From Callaeas wilsoni (lineage: Eukaryota > Chordata > Aves > Passeriformes > Callaeidae), in assembly GCA_013398955.1 (NCBI GenBank), contig VWPU01006181.1, positions 62,550-126,549 on the forward strand: DNA of 64,000 bases. The letters run 5' to 3'. The notes beneath the pieces were generated by a model. The model made no database searches. It was not told where the DNA came from and saw only the letters and a list, made by a program, of their open reading frames with translations. This document shows, piece after piece, positions 13,347 to 25,865 of this stretch. The position numbers and the translations under genes were made by a program. The first letter of the stretch is position 1. The number at the start of each line of letters is the position of its first letter.

Positions 13347-15730
13347 ATAGCTCTGCTATGTGGCTAGTTCTGCACTAACTAAGAGCCCATCAGCAAATCC
13401 ATTGCAAGCCTCTGTTATATGAAGCCTGCCATGCACTGCTAGAGCTTTCTTGGAAAAATTTTGTCCAAAGCAATAATGAGAAATACAGAGAAAGAAGCAG
13501 TCTCTACACTCATTGGACTGGATGCACATGACAGAAGATTTCAAGGTACATTTAAAAAGACATAGGCCAAGTGAAAGTAACGTCAAATATTGATAAGAGT
13601 TCTTGGGTTAGAAAGCATTTCTGATGTCATCTGTGTTCAGGATTTCCTCATGCATATCCCACTGACTGATGGGAGCCAATGAAGTATAATGAGGTTTTGA
13701 AAACTATCTCTCTTCCATTTTCACTCTCTTTAATTTTTTTGGTAGCACTGCCTAAAAGTATGATCTCTGCATGGTTCAGAAATACAATCCCTCCTCTGCA
13801 ACTCTCACATGCAAGGAGAGAAGAGATAAAGAAAGGGAATATGGGAATAATATGAGTTTACACACTGGTTACCCTCATTCTCTGCAGACAGCCCAGCAGA
13901 ACAGAGCACATAAGAGGGAGTTAAGTGTGAGACAAGCATCTGAACTTCTAATGGGTGTCTAAGAAGGTCAAACAACGGATTAAAATTTGTACAGCAGAAA
14001 AAAAGAGTGTATCATGACTTCTCGGAAAACCAGGAACACTTTCTGTTTAAGAAGACACTTCAAATTCCTACCTAATGTCCCTGTCAGAGCAGCCCTTCTT
14101 CCTCCCAGCAGTTGGTCGGCTCAAATATTTATTCACCCACTGTGGTGGGACTAACAGCTGGGCCTTCACTGAGACCCTTTTGAAAACTCTCCTGTTGACA
14201 GCTCTGGATACTGCTGTGCAGTGATTTTGTTTTGGGAAGAATTGGCTACTCAACACTAGGACCATAAATTAATTTATTTTAATGCCAGAGGAGACTTGCC
14301 CATGAGATCCCATGCAGCAGGCTCAGAGGTTCCCCCCAGCTGCTTTGAGCAGCAATGTCAAATTGTCTTCTGCATTCTCAGTAAAAGCTGCATGAGCGAG
14401 GCACAGGATCCTGCTATGATGACTATTTAAGTAAAAGTGCCTCCCTTCTGATGTTGCCAAAATGCCAGTTGTGGGATGAAGACAGTTCACACCCAATTAC
14501 ACACAGTGATGGATTCATATTTCTTGATCAATGGCTTTGAAGCCCTCTGGAACAACACTGCACAATGACCCCTCATCTTAAAGCCCAAATAAGATGATTA
14601 GTGACATGCAGAAGCAGGAATCAGAATTTCATGCGTGCCAGAGCTAGTTCTGACCAGTCTGCCTGAAACAGTGCTCCTGAACTGGAAGAAATTGCAATCA
14701 CTCCAGCACAGAGGAAGGGTTTGATGGAAACAAAGAGATTATTGGAGCAGGAACACAATTGTCTCAAAAGTACTCCCATTTAGCAAAAGCAACATCACAA
14801 TTTGAAATCTAAGGCTGAGTACATGTGCCATCTATTGATAGAACTTCAGATTTCGGGAGCTTGGAAATACGATGGAAAATGGGAGCTTTGATGAGGACTC
14901 AATACACTTCAGTGTGGCAAAGCATATTATTACAGCTGATTGGTCTTTCCTTACACGTGTGACTCAGGGTCACAGAAGTGTGTGGTCTTTAAAATGGTCT
15001 TCGATCCTATTAAAGCCTCATGGTCTCTGCATGAAATCCCTAAAAATTCATTCTAGATCATCCAAAGGGTGCTGTGTTTCATCCTTCAGAAAACACAGCA
15101 GCCTCTAGAAAGGAAATGGATTTGATCCACACGTCCTGGTCTTGTTGTATAACTATGATCACAACTGTGTGATGCCTACCCAGGAGAAACAGCACTTGGA
15201 TCAGTACTTGACTAAAGGAAAGGGAGGAAGAAGAGGAGGAACTCACCTGTGCAAACCCATGAGGAAGAGCAGATGTTCCCTGGGAGCATTTCTGTGTGGC
15301 AGGAGCCGCCGTTGGTGCTGGCAGATTTTCTGTGGCCCACTTTCTCCCTCTTTCTGGAGGTGCCTGCCAAGAAATCAAACACAAACTAAAAAGGATAAAA
15401 GCACAAGATTAAGACAGAAATGGAAAGAAGAAAAATCACCAAAATTGTGGGAAGAAACCCATCATGCTATTGGTCTTCCAAATGCTTTTAAAGATAAATA
15501 AGCATTTAGATATGTTTTCTTGCACTTTTGAAACTTCTGTGGTAAAAGCTGCAAACAGTTAACCTGAAAGAAGCACAACAAATCCACCCTGTTCAGATGT
15601 TCTGATATGCTACTGCTTGTAAGCTCCCTTAAAAAATGTCTTTTGCAACTAAAAAGCTTGCCACATGTTTGTAAATGGGAAATTGAAGATAGGAAATCCT
15701 GAATAAAGTCAAGCTACTGGATATTTACAT

Positions 15731-15933
15731 TCAAAGTGCTTTGCAACTATCAGTCAATTACCTCAGCGTGTTTTCTGGCTGTCTCCAATCTGGCTGAAAA
15801 ATGCAAACTCACGACTTCTCTGTGAGATAGGTGTTATTAACCTGATTTTCAGAGCACCAGGCTGAGACAGAGGAGAAGTGGGTGGCTCACCCTGCGTCAC
15901 AGTGGTGCTGGTGGCAGAGCTGGGAATGGACCA
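15731..15933 (-). mobile_element. Ancient MIR / CORE-SINE-like fragment
   Basis: Read on the plus strand, the block follows the reverse complement of the MIR consensus. It has an AAAGTGCTTTGCAACTA piece with CAATTACCTCA at 15731-15767, then after an extra 40-50 bases GAGATAGGTGTTATTAACC, then a degenerate 'cagatgaggaaactgaggca' equivalent, and finally TGGCAGAGCTGGGAATGGA near 15911-15929. The order and spacing of these four pieces are those of the MIR tail and core, so the copy lies on the minus strand. It is strongly diverged, as expected for an element active before the mammal-bird split. L2, which shares its 3' tail with MIR, is the alternative for the left part. Confidence 0.6.
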
Positions 15934-18179
15934 GTTTGTTTTAACACATTTCCACCTCAGGATTTTGTAAGCCTCCATCATAGAGATAAATTGAAATTTT
16001 AGTATCACAGGGCAAAATATGCCTCCTGCTACTCACATAACCCATTTTTCTTCTTATGCTAATTATAATATAAATATTCCTTCTTAATGAAATCCTACTT
16101 TTATGTCAGTGTTTCCCTTCATCGCTGTCTCCCCACTGCTTCAGGACAGGAATCTCTGTATTCTTCTAACTAGATTCTATTTTTATTTATTTTTTAGGCA
16201 AGATGAGGATGAGCAGTGGGAGGACAGAGGAATGGTCTGGTGGTATTTCCCAGTATCAATTGTCAGCATACAGGGCAAAATGGGATGTACATATCCAGAT
16301 TTCTCTGTTTGCCTTGCTGGCAGATTGTATGATTCCTCTTTATTGTCTCTTGGCTTTTTCCCTTAAAAACAACCAACCAACCTTTAGTTCCTCAGGGAAG
16401 GACATGGAATGTTGTTTACATCCAATAAGGAATCCATTCTGGAACACTCATTTTTAATCTGATTTTGGTCATAAAAACACCACTTCTCCTCTACGAGCCG
16501 TCATTCTGTCTGCTCTTGCTACTAAAGCATTGTACGTGTTCTTTGCTGTGTATAGTTAAATCATGTATTATTTATGACATTTTTTTCCCGTGACAGTTCA
16601 CTTTGGGCCCAGGCAAAAGTGTTTTGGAATCAGAGGAAGATTAGGTGTTCTGTATTCATTATCAGAGGGAACTACTGCACTTTTTTCTCCCCACCATCCA
16701 AGGAATTTTCTGCATCGCCCGTCCAAACTCCAGGCAAGTCTCCTCTAATGGAAGGTTTTAAATAGTTAAATAAAATGGATTTAAACTTTGCAGTCGTTAG
16801 AGTAGCTCCTAATACATGACACATCATTTTTTCTTGAACACCATGGTGATGTGAGTCTCCTGTTAAAGCCTAAAGATGGAATAATTGAATGTGTATAAGT
16901 GACCTTGAAAGTCATATCTTTCTGAGAGTCAATAGGGGCTCTGCACATTAATTAGTGTTTTTCAGATTCTACTCTTAATATTTACCAAAGCAGAAAAGCT
17001 TTCCCTCAGCCAGTCAAGGGCAGGACTGCATAGCCTGTGATTGTTGACATATTCGCCTTTATCATGATTTCTTTTATATTTGATTTAATTTGCAAACATA
17101 CATTTAATATTTTGTTAAAGAAAGCTCTATTGAAACTATATCTTTATTATAGCTTCATCTGAAAACATGCCTATGAATAACAGATTTGATTGCAAGCACT
17201 ATAGGGCAGCTATATGACAGAAATGTAATGAAAAGGACACAAAAATATAATTCATTAGACAGGACATTAACTCAGAGGTCGTAAATGCAACTAGTTAAAT
17301 TTTATCAATCATCATCATAACCAAATCCTGATTTTAGAATGACTTCCAAAAAAATTTTTGTTTTCATTGCATTTAATTAAAAAAGAAAAAATATTGGTTA
17401 AGCTTTACATTTATCCTCTTCTTCTGAATCAGAGAAGAGTGAAATGTCTGACAAATGCCAATACATATCAAAGAGACAATTTTAACAGCACTATCTATTT
17501 TATTGCTAAATTATTTCAGAAGTGTCATAGTCAGGAACACTGGAGACTAGACTAGACAAGACACTGAGGAAACAAAAGACAAAGCAATCCTGTGCTAATA
17601 GAAAAGTGAACAGAATGAATGTCTTCCATTTTCTTTGGTTTTCTGCTTGGCCTGTAAGTTATTGTAATCAAAGGACAGACAGAATTTTTTGTTAAGATTT
17701 TGCTGGCTCTTTCAATATTATTTTATTAAATGATGGTGTGATTAGACTTTTACGAATCATAAACAAAGTAAATAATTTTAAATAAGGCACTTTAATATTT
17801 TTGTTCTTAACCTAGATGAAGGTTGATTTTATGTGTATTTGTTGACTTTGAAGACAAATAACCTTGCCGGGGTTGCCTAATTGCCAACCATTACCATATG
17901 TGCTTCCAGAGTTTGGAATATGCACTTGTGTTCGTAAAGGTAACTCAAGCCAGAGTCAACTCTCCATACACAGCCAAATTTTGATTTTCTGGTAGAATTT
18001 TCCTGCCTGCCTCTTCTGGGGGCTTGGATGAAATGCACTGATTCAGTGCCAGCAGATGAAATAGGAATTCCAGCTGTGAAGGACTCCTGCAATGCAACCA
18101 TCTCCCTGCACAGCTGGCTCTGTGTGAGCTCTGAGTGTGAGCAGCAGGACGAGGGGAATCCAGAAACGTCTGTTGGAGG

Positions 18180-18310
18180 AACATCTGGAGGTCACCTGCT
18201 CCAGCCTGCTTGAAGAGAATGATCACCAAGACCAGAAATAACAGGAATGTGCAGGATGATCACCAAGATCAGGTATGGCCAAGAACAGGAATGACTCTAT
18301 GTCCTCCTGC
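18180..18310 (-). mobile_element. Probable degenerate CR1 fragment with internal duplication
   Basis: The piece around 18183-18217 (CATCTGGAGGTCACCTGCTCCAGCC-type wording) matches the region of a diverged CR1 tail that normally reads 'ggtcatctggtccaaccc'. The later 'gatcaccaagatcagg' resembles the following 'tcacctagaccaggttg' part. A 37-bp unit is imperfectly repeated inside it: GATCACCAAGACCAG at 18221 and GATCACCAAGATCAG at 18258. No conserved 3' terminal repeat is left, so family assignment is tentative. Confidence 0.35.
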
Positions 18311-18814
18311 CCAGACTGTGCAGTCAACACTGGATTGCTGAGAGCAAGGATGCAGAAGAAAGAAAACATTTCCAGCCTCCTTCCCTCTCATGTTACAGCT
18401 GAGAATTTAAGCCTCTTGCAATGAGCTAAGTGCAGCGTTCATATAAATCATGTCTTTTGCCCACTAATCAGCTGCATTAAAATTAATAAAAATGTAAAGA
18501 GAAGATCTTAGATTAATTAGCAATTGAGTACAGACTACACTTTTATTATCTGTAGATTTTAGGCAGTAGCAAGAAGATCTCTTTAGAGCACAGCACACAG
18601 CCAAAAAGCAAAGACATGCATCTATAAATCTCATAAATTGATATTGCACTCTGTATATATACAGAATTTCTGCTTGCATCTACTACGCATTACAGTGCTG
18701 AACAAAATTGCTGTTCCAAAATCATTCTTTGCAATTCACCTTTCCAGAAAATACTGCTATAAGCCATGTCCAGTTTTCACCCTGGGTCTGTGTTGCCTCT
18801 AATTTTCCAGTTTG

Positions 18815-18890
18815 CTTGAATGAAACAGAAGAAGGTCAAGTGACTGGTCCAAAATTCCAGAGCCAATCCAAGGCTCAGCTGGGTACCAGG
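18815..18890 (-). mobile_element. Possible MIR/L2-like remnant
   Basis: The string around 18828-18850 (AGAAGGTCAAGTGACTGGTC) parallels the MIR/L2 phrase 'agaggttaagtgacttgccc', and a CAGCTGGG follows about where 'cagagctggg' should be. Only these two anchors are visible, so chance resemblance is quite possible. Confidence 0.3.
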
Positions 18891-18958
18891 GCTTGCTTAC
18901 ACCACACAATCTCCTTGCACCACACAGCATCCCACAGGGCAATGACAGAAGAGGATAA

Positions 18959-19017
18959 TGAGATTGCCAGTTATTTTTCTCCATCAAATAAAGTGAGATT
19001 GCCAGTTATTTTTCTCT
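18959..19017. repeat. 35-bp tandem repeat, 1.7 copies
   Basis: TGAGATTGCCAGTTATTTTT begins at 18959 and again at 18994. The second copy is partial and differs at its end (CTCC versus CTCT). The near identity shows a recent duplication or an active slippage site. Confidence 0.9.
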
Positions 19018-21250
19018 ATGATGTAGTATTTCTTATATTCTAGTTTTAATTTAGAAACCTTCTAAGCTGAGGCTGCTACACAGACTTAAAAGAGGAAACA
19101 CCACAGAAGTACTCAAAGTAATAAGCGGTACCCAACCCTTTATCATGATCTGCTTCTCACAGCTACATTTGTTTTGCAGTCTTCCTGATCTGAATTTGTG
19201 ACATTGAGTTCTTGGATGAAGCACTGCAGAAGGGATTTTGAAAGCACACTGACAAAGGGATGGAGAGCTGGAGTCTGTTCCCACAAAATCAGCAATAAAA
19301 TTGACTTCAATAAGCTCAGGGTGAGGTCGGGAATGACTCAATGCAGCAGTGCACCACTGGTGCCAGTGACCTGTTTCAGTGGGCTTGAAAGCCACTTTTT
19401 GAGGCAGTCAGACTCCATCCTGCTTTGCCATCAAACTGGGGTCAGACAGAGCCGGTGGAGGCTGGAAGATCTGACACTGAGAACATCTAAATTCCTTTGT
19501 AGGCTGATCACATTTTTCAAATGCAAACATTGAGGCACTTTGGAAATGAATTGCATATGAGAAATTTAAATAAATTAAGAGCTGTAACTTACCGGTATCC
19601 CAGCATTTTTTAATGTAATTAATAGCATATCAAATGGATTGCTCTTCTAAGATAGCCGAATTATCAGAGATGGCTCTTATCTACTACAAATACTCTTTTG
19701 TTACGTGCTGGGTTTTCTGAAGGTCGGCCATGCTGTGATGTGAGTGACTGTTGCAAATATCACAGAGTCCTATCTCGTACTGTTCCTGTTATTATTCTAA
19801 GAATTGTATGAATACTCAACCCTTGACTCTTAGTTTTGACAAAAAAAGCATGGTGTGTCCCCGACACTGAAACAACAGTTGCATGGGGAAAACCAGAGAA
19901 GTGGGTTGGTGGTTTTTTTCTCCATTTATTGAAACCATAGGGTGAAATGACAGTTTGAGAGGTTAAATCCCAGTCTGAGTTACAAGTCAAGTTAAACAAG
20001 GAAAAATTTTGCTTTGATGAGTCAGATTTAAGAATGTTGCTGTAATGAAGGATAATTATGATGATGGAAATTAAGGACAGAATTATGATAATTGAAAAGT
20101 CAGTTGTGGAAGATATTAAAAGACCCTGGAGTTCTGGGGCTGTTAAACATTGCCATTAAAATCCTGGTAATTAGAAATACTTGACAAAGGGTGGGTGAAC
20201 ATTTAGTAGAACAAAACCTTGAGTATTACTTTCTGATAATCCTGTTAAATTGCACACTGTATTACATGTTTATGTCTTCTGTGACTGAGACTGCTTGATG
20301 GCATGGTTGCTTTCCAGCGTCTAAACCTTCCATCTTACTCTTTTGGAAATAGATTTAAATGGGGGAAAAACAAAGAGAGAGAAGAGAAAATACCAGAAAA
20401 CCTCTTGCACTTCATCCCACTGCTCTAATCAAGCACAGACAAGATATATAAAGATCTAATTCCCATGAAAACTGGCTTGTGACCCCGTTCTTGGTACTGT
20501 ACAACTGAAATATCCCAGTTCCTCTGCAGCTGTCTAAAGTTCATTTCAGGGATGTAAGGTATGCATTATTCCACTCTCTTTGGTGAATTTTTTTGGGTGC
20601 TTTTTCTCTAAGTAAGGGAACTGCTTATATTTTCTACCTTGAGAGATCTCCTTTATTTATCTGTCCTTGGATTACAAGAAAAGCTTCTTCTGATCATCTG
20701 TGTAGAGATCAAGTGAAAGGTCATCCAAAAAAACAGGAACATGTAAGATTCAAAGGTAATTTTCATAGTGGTGGGTGCCAGAATGGTTAGGTAAGACTTG
20801 ATTTGTTTAGGAATTATTTTCAACCATTGAAAATGAAGTGGTTTGAGTCCTGGAACACAAAGAAGAAAGAAATTGCTAGACTCTTCCTAGTTGAGCCAAT
20901 TTAGAAAAATTTTCCACTTGACCAGCAACTAGTTCCTATTGCCATAGGGTCCAACCCTACAAAGCCATAGTCCCAGCAGCCCCAGTGAAGAGTCCTGGTG
21001 CCCACAGCAACATTCTGAAGTGTGAAGTATTTCTGCACGTCCCCAGCTCCCATCCTGGCACTGCTGGGGACAGGGATCAGCTGAGCACGACTGATCCTGC
21101 TCATGTCACCATGATTTTAACTCCACATTACAAACCTTGTTTCCCCCACAAGGAGCACCTTCTCCCTGAGTGACACGTCTTTAATGTGCTGATTTATCAT
21201 TGTCAGATACGGGATTTTTATTGCTGAATTTTGAATACTGTATTTAAGGC

Positions 21251-21266
21251 TTTTTTTTTTTTTTTT
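21251..21266. repeat. T16 homopolymer
   Basis: Sixteen consecutive T, followed by GATTGCAG. The tract plus AG looks like a splice acceptor, but no plausible exon body with a donor follows. Confidence 0.9.
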
Positions 21267-22655
21267 GATTGCAGATATTTTACATATAAATTTGCTTATA
21301 TTACAAAAAATATACTCTGTAGTTCTCGAGCAGCCTCGTTGTCATGTCTCTCACATTTTGATACCTCACTGTGCATGGCTGAGTGGGTGGGATAACTGCA
21401 ACCCAGGCTACAGCTCTGCAGTACCAACCTTGCTCAGGTATGGCCTGTGCTGCTTGAGGAAACACACTTAAAACTGAATTTTGTGTCCCACTCTCAAATT
21501 TCAGCTGTATCTGAACTGTGGGTGACTCAAAATTCTGATATTTTTGAGTCCCCACCAGGGCCAGAATCCCCGAGGCTGCAACGTTCTGCCTGCTCTGTAC
21601 AACCTGGCTGCAGTGATGGAGCTCAGGGAAAGCAAGCTGCAGGTGAGCAATATCTCTGACACAGAGCAATATTAAAAAAAGAGAGGTTTGGTCTTAAAAA
21701 TTTGTTACATAATATTCAATATTTGTAATCAGTTATTGCTTTCTCAGCACTCTAATATAGAGTCGCTGAGACCTAAACAGGTATGACAAATTTCTGCTCC
21801 TACTGGCATCAGAAAAATTACCTGCATCATGTTCCAGACTTTGGGTTCATATAAAGTATTCATGAAGATACACGCCAGCTAAATAAACACATGCAGCAGC
21901 TCCTAAAGTCTGCACTGAAACACGCCATTCCTCACACATCTGGAAAGCCTCCAGGTATTGTGTCAGGCCACAACTGATTGAACATTAGCAATTCAGCCAA
22001 CACATTTTTCCAGCTGCCTTTGGATGACCATTCCCAGCATTGAAGCATGTCAGGCTTCAATGGCTTAGAATAGTTCTTAAAGTAAGCAAAAGTCTAAGTA
22101 CAACTTAAGAGAGTAGAGAGAGACTCCACCCTAAAAATGCTATTTCCCCTCTCTAGCTCCTGTCCAAAGGCACAAATGCCCTCAAATGTGAGATGGGGTT
22201 TACTACTCCCTCAGGGGATCTCAGTCCATGGCAGACAAACAGCCAGATGAGATGGTGTTTGTAGATGTGCCTGCAGCTTAAGAGGGAAAAGGACACAATA
22301 CAAACTGCAAAAAAGGGATGCAAGAGAGTCAGCAAATCTAATGAAGTATCTGCTCAGGAGGGGTAAAAACAGAGCAGAATGAAATGTTACAAGAACTGAA
22401 AAAGAAGAAAAGAGTTTATTGCTGGTAAAGATGATGAGTAATTGGGTTATCCCACATAAGCTATGGAAAAGGCTGGAAATCCCAGGAGGTAATGATACCA
22501 CGAGACCATAGCTCAAATGCTGCTTGTAGCTGATTGAAATTTCTAGCAAAGAGATCTTTCAAGGAGTTATTTCTTCCTGATAGTGAGAAGGCAATCTTCC
22601 TCCTGTCACCAGCATTTTAACCAAGACAGTTGTAAGAATGCTTAATTTAATATAT

Positions 22656-22952
22656 TATAGAATCTAGTTCCAACCCCTCTGCCGTGGGCAAGGACACCCT
22701 CCTCTAGACCAGGTTTCTTAACACCTCATCAACCTGGTCTTGAACACTTCCAGCGATGGGGCAGCCACAGCTTCTCTGGGCCACCTGTGCCAGGGCCTCA
22801 GCACCCTCACAAGGAAGAATTTCTTCCTAATATCCAATCTAACCCTGCCCTCTGGCAGTCTGAAGCCATTCTCCCTTGTCCTGTCACTCCCTGCCCCTGC
22901 AAAAAGTCCCTCTCCAGCCTTCTTGTAAGTCCCCTTTGGGTACTAGAAGGTT
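22656..22952 (-). mobile_element. CR1 LINE, 3' fragment (about 300 bp)
   Basis: Begins with TATAGAATCTAGTTCCAACC. It is the CR1 3' end with a small internal deletion that joins the terminal repeat directly to the 'ctagttccaacccc' block. The CR1 tail then runs with good conservation: 'gggcaaggacacc', 'cttgaacacttccag', 'gggcagccacagcttctctggg', 'ttcttcctaatatccaatct' and 'cccttgtcctgtcactccctg' are in order. It is in minus orientation and 5'-truncated. It is one of the best preserved copies in the window. Confidence 0.95.
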
Positions 22953-24533
22953 GATATATATCAGTAACATTTATGTCTACAAGAAAGAATATCAGGATGC
23001 TGCAGGAAATAACCTGTAAATGCAATAGTGTGAGCTGTGAAATCCTGAAGCAACTTTTCCCGTAGTTGTTCCGTGCAGCCTGGCTGCTTCCCAGGGAGCT
23101 CAGAGCAAAGTTGTTGAAATAATACCACCATCTGCTGGGCAGCTGGATAATTCAGGGAGTGGAGAGCTCCTTTGGAGACGAAAGTGTGTGTGACTCCCAG
23201 CCACTGCGTCTCTGGTACACACTAGAACACGCCTGGTAAGCCCTCATCACGTAATTCTTAATTATTTCTATTATTGATGCCGACTGATGCCTTTCCAGGC
23301 TGCTTGTCGCGTAAGACACAGCTAAATAGATACATAGCAAAACATGTCTGCCCTACACGACATGAGGAGGGAATGGGGGAACATTTTTCACAGTATTCCT
23401 GCATGGGGAGCAGCACCCCTACAGCAGCTGTGCCCTGTAAAAGGTATGTGGATTTAATTCCCATCAGGACTGATATCATTTGCTCTCCCGGATCTGTTGC
23501 TAGGTCACGTGCAGCTGCTCACATCAAGCCTGGGAAGCAGAAACCCAGAAATAGCAACGTCCACTGACAAGTTGAGATGCTTGCCATGGCCAGATGTGGG
23601 GAACAGCATGTCACAAAAACCCAGGAGTGATTCTTGCAGGAATGAGAAATGCAGCAGGATCACTTGCTGTTGGATGTATCGGGCTTGCTGTAGCCTCCAC
23701 CCAGGCTTATTTCTGACACGAGTATTTTCCAGGGAGGATGTGAGGTGTCTGTGACACATCGGTGGCATCTGCAGAAATGAGCTCAAAAGCCACAAGGCTG
23801 CCAGCTCAGCTAACGTGGGAAAGGCTCGTCATCTTCTCAGCCTGAGGCACAAGCAGGGACGATGTGGCTGGTACTGCACGAAGCTTTTCCCCCACCCCAC
23901 CAAATGACAGAGGCTTGGTAACAGTTGGATCAGTAGAGAAAAGCTTTCACAGGAACCAGAAAAAAGGCTAAAGCATGTGCCTGTTAATGTGGGGAGACAA
24001 TCTGCTGCGGTCCCTCGAATGGAGATGAGTGACAGCCCTCGTGTGAAAAGTCAGGGAGCTTTCCTCCTTCCGCAGAGGAAGAATTGCTGGAGTTACACAA
24101 GACCTGCCCCCACTCCATCAGCCCATTGATTTTTTACGAAGTCGTAAAAGCTGTGACGCCTCCAGCTATTTCAGACCCCCATAGGGGAAAAGAAAAATAG
24201 GATGGAGTAATTCAACCTCCTGAACCTCCTGCAGGGTGCTACTAAAATTTAAAATGCTTCCCTTTTTGGAAAGAGATGCCCAGAGGAGACAAAATCTGCT
24301 ACCTGAGCTGCAAAGGTTTGCCTGGAGGCAGGACAGTGCCACACTCAATGAAACACTGCTGGGTGAGGATGGTGAGGCTGGAGGAAGAACCTGGCCATTT
24401 TGTTATGGAATACGTGAGATGGGGGGAATATGTGAGGATGCAAAGGCTGAGGGAAGACACAAGCTCAGGCCAGGTCCTGTAGTAGTGTGGGCACGGGTGT
24501 GGCTGCAGCAGCCCTTCCTCCTGGAATGATCAG

Positions 24534-24651
24534 TAAAAAAAAAAACCCACACTTCCTGGGAATATTTAAGTTGCTGAGGGGTTTTTTTGGGGTTTTTTNC
24601 AAAAAAAAAGACTCCCTGGGAATATTTAAGTTGCCTTATTTTTTTTTTTTT
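24534..24651. repeat. 60-bp duplication flanking an unresolved base
   Basis: CCTGGGAATATTTAAGTTGC occurs twice, exactly 60 bp apart (near 24555 and 24615). Each copy is preceded by an A run. Between them lies a G/T-rich tract with the only N of the window (24599). A T13 run (24639-24651) follows the second copy. It may be a true tandem duplication or an assembly join between two reads of the same locus. Confidence 0.85.
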
Positions 24652-25845
24652 CTGTGTGGCTTTTAGATTAGATCCTGTTTAGTGTTAATGTATATCTTCG
24701 CAGCTGTTGGTAAATCCCTAGCCTCAGGAATTTACTTTGCCCCTCATAAAAAGAAACAAAACCCCTTCCTTCTAATATATTTATTCACTTATATATACTT
24801 ATAAATGAAAATGAATAGCATCAGATAGCCAAGGTGCAACTTTTCCATCAGTAGCAGGAGCATCAGTAGGTCCTGTGAATTTATAATGATTAAATGCCAT
24901 TGGTGTCTGTCACACATGAATGAAGCTGTACCAGGAGCTATCTTATCCAGAAAGGACCTGGCTGACAATTTTTTTATGTGTTTTTTTTTTTTTTTAAACC
25001 TGGTGCCTATCCCCCAGCTATCCTCTGGTTCATGCCAAGATATCACCACATGAGATGCACCTGCTCCAGCACAGGTTCTAAAACAATGCAGAGAATGTGG
25101 GCAGAAAGGTTGCACGAAACGGAAGAGTTCATCAAAACTGTCAAGGAATTATTTTCCTTGAGACAGCTGAGAGCAATCCCATTATTTAATATCATAATGC
25201 CAAATTATGGGAGAGATTATTGTAACATTGCCAAAATACTAACAAAATAAAGCGGAGAGAGGATATTTTCAGTCCAGCTGTGGAATGACCACATCTGAGC
25301 AGTCCTGTGAGTATTTTTGATCTGAATGACCTTCAGGCTGTGACCTTCAGTCTCTGTTTATTATATCTGTAAATAAATTCAGGGTGCTGCTTCTCCTGGT
25401 GCAACTGCTTCAGAGAACATCACATGGAGGAAGGAAATATATTTAAATGCAGTATTACAACTGGGTCATCTGAGACGGTTCTGTGTGCTTTGCAAGAGCT
25501 TTCTTGCAAATACCAAGTGCCAGAATTTTTTTTCCATATTTTCACTCTCCTGTTTTTTGATTTGAAGCATCCTGTTTATTTTTGAAGTGTCAGTTTAGCT
25601 GTGCCATGTTTTGCATGATCATCAAGGCATGCTGCTTTAGTTAACCCAGGAAAACACTGTTTTCTGGGAATGCAAACACTAATAAAGCTATTGGTGCAAT
25701 AAACTATTTTCTTTTGCATGGAGATCACGTGCTTACTTCAGAAAAGACAATACAACATATATTGTGAGTCCATTAACAGCAATAACAAATCTTTTCTGGC
25801 TCTAGAGGAAGAATTAATTATTTACATGTTTCTCATTAACTTTTT

Positions 25846-25865
25846 ACCTACTGTTAACAGTAGGT
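25846..25865. repeat. Perfect 20-bp palindrome
   Basis: ACCTACTGTT is followed immediately by AACAGTAGGT, its exact reverse complement, with no spacer. The centre GTTAAC is fully symmetric. It could be a dimeric transcription-factor site or chance. Confidence 0.8.

Larger units (their letters stand above)
8571..15730. other. Non-coding stretch with candidate regulatory cluster
   Basis: About 7 kb without a supported gene. Two overlapping minus-strand frames of 120 and 123 codons at 12088-12568 are open in different registers over the same DNA, which argues for composition rather than coding. Points of interest listed separately are the stem-loop at 13024-13065 and the homeodomain/GATA cluster at 13262-13346. 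A short direct repeat (ATTAGGTTGAATT at 11549 and 11585, 36 bp apart) is also present. Confidence 0.6.
15946..22655. other. Non-coding stretch with old repeat remnants
   Basis: No supported exon. It carries a degenerate CR1 at 18180-18310, a faint MIR-like tract at 18815-18890, a 35-bp tandem repeat at 18959-19017 and a T16 run at 21251-21266. Open frames reach 114 codons on the minus strand (19051-19395) and 122 codons (21301-21669). Neither translation shows a known domain, and each overlaps a comparably long frame on the plus strand. Confidence 0.6.
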
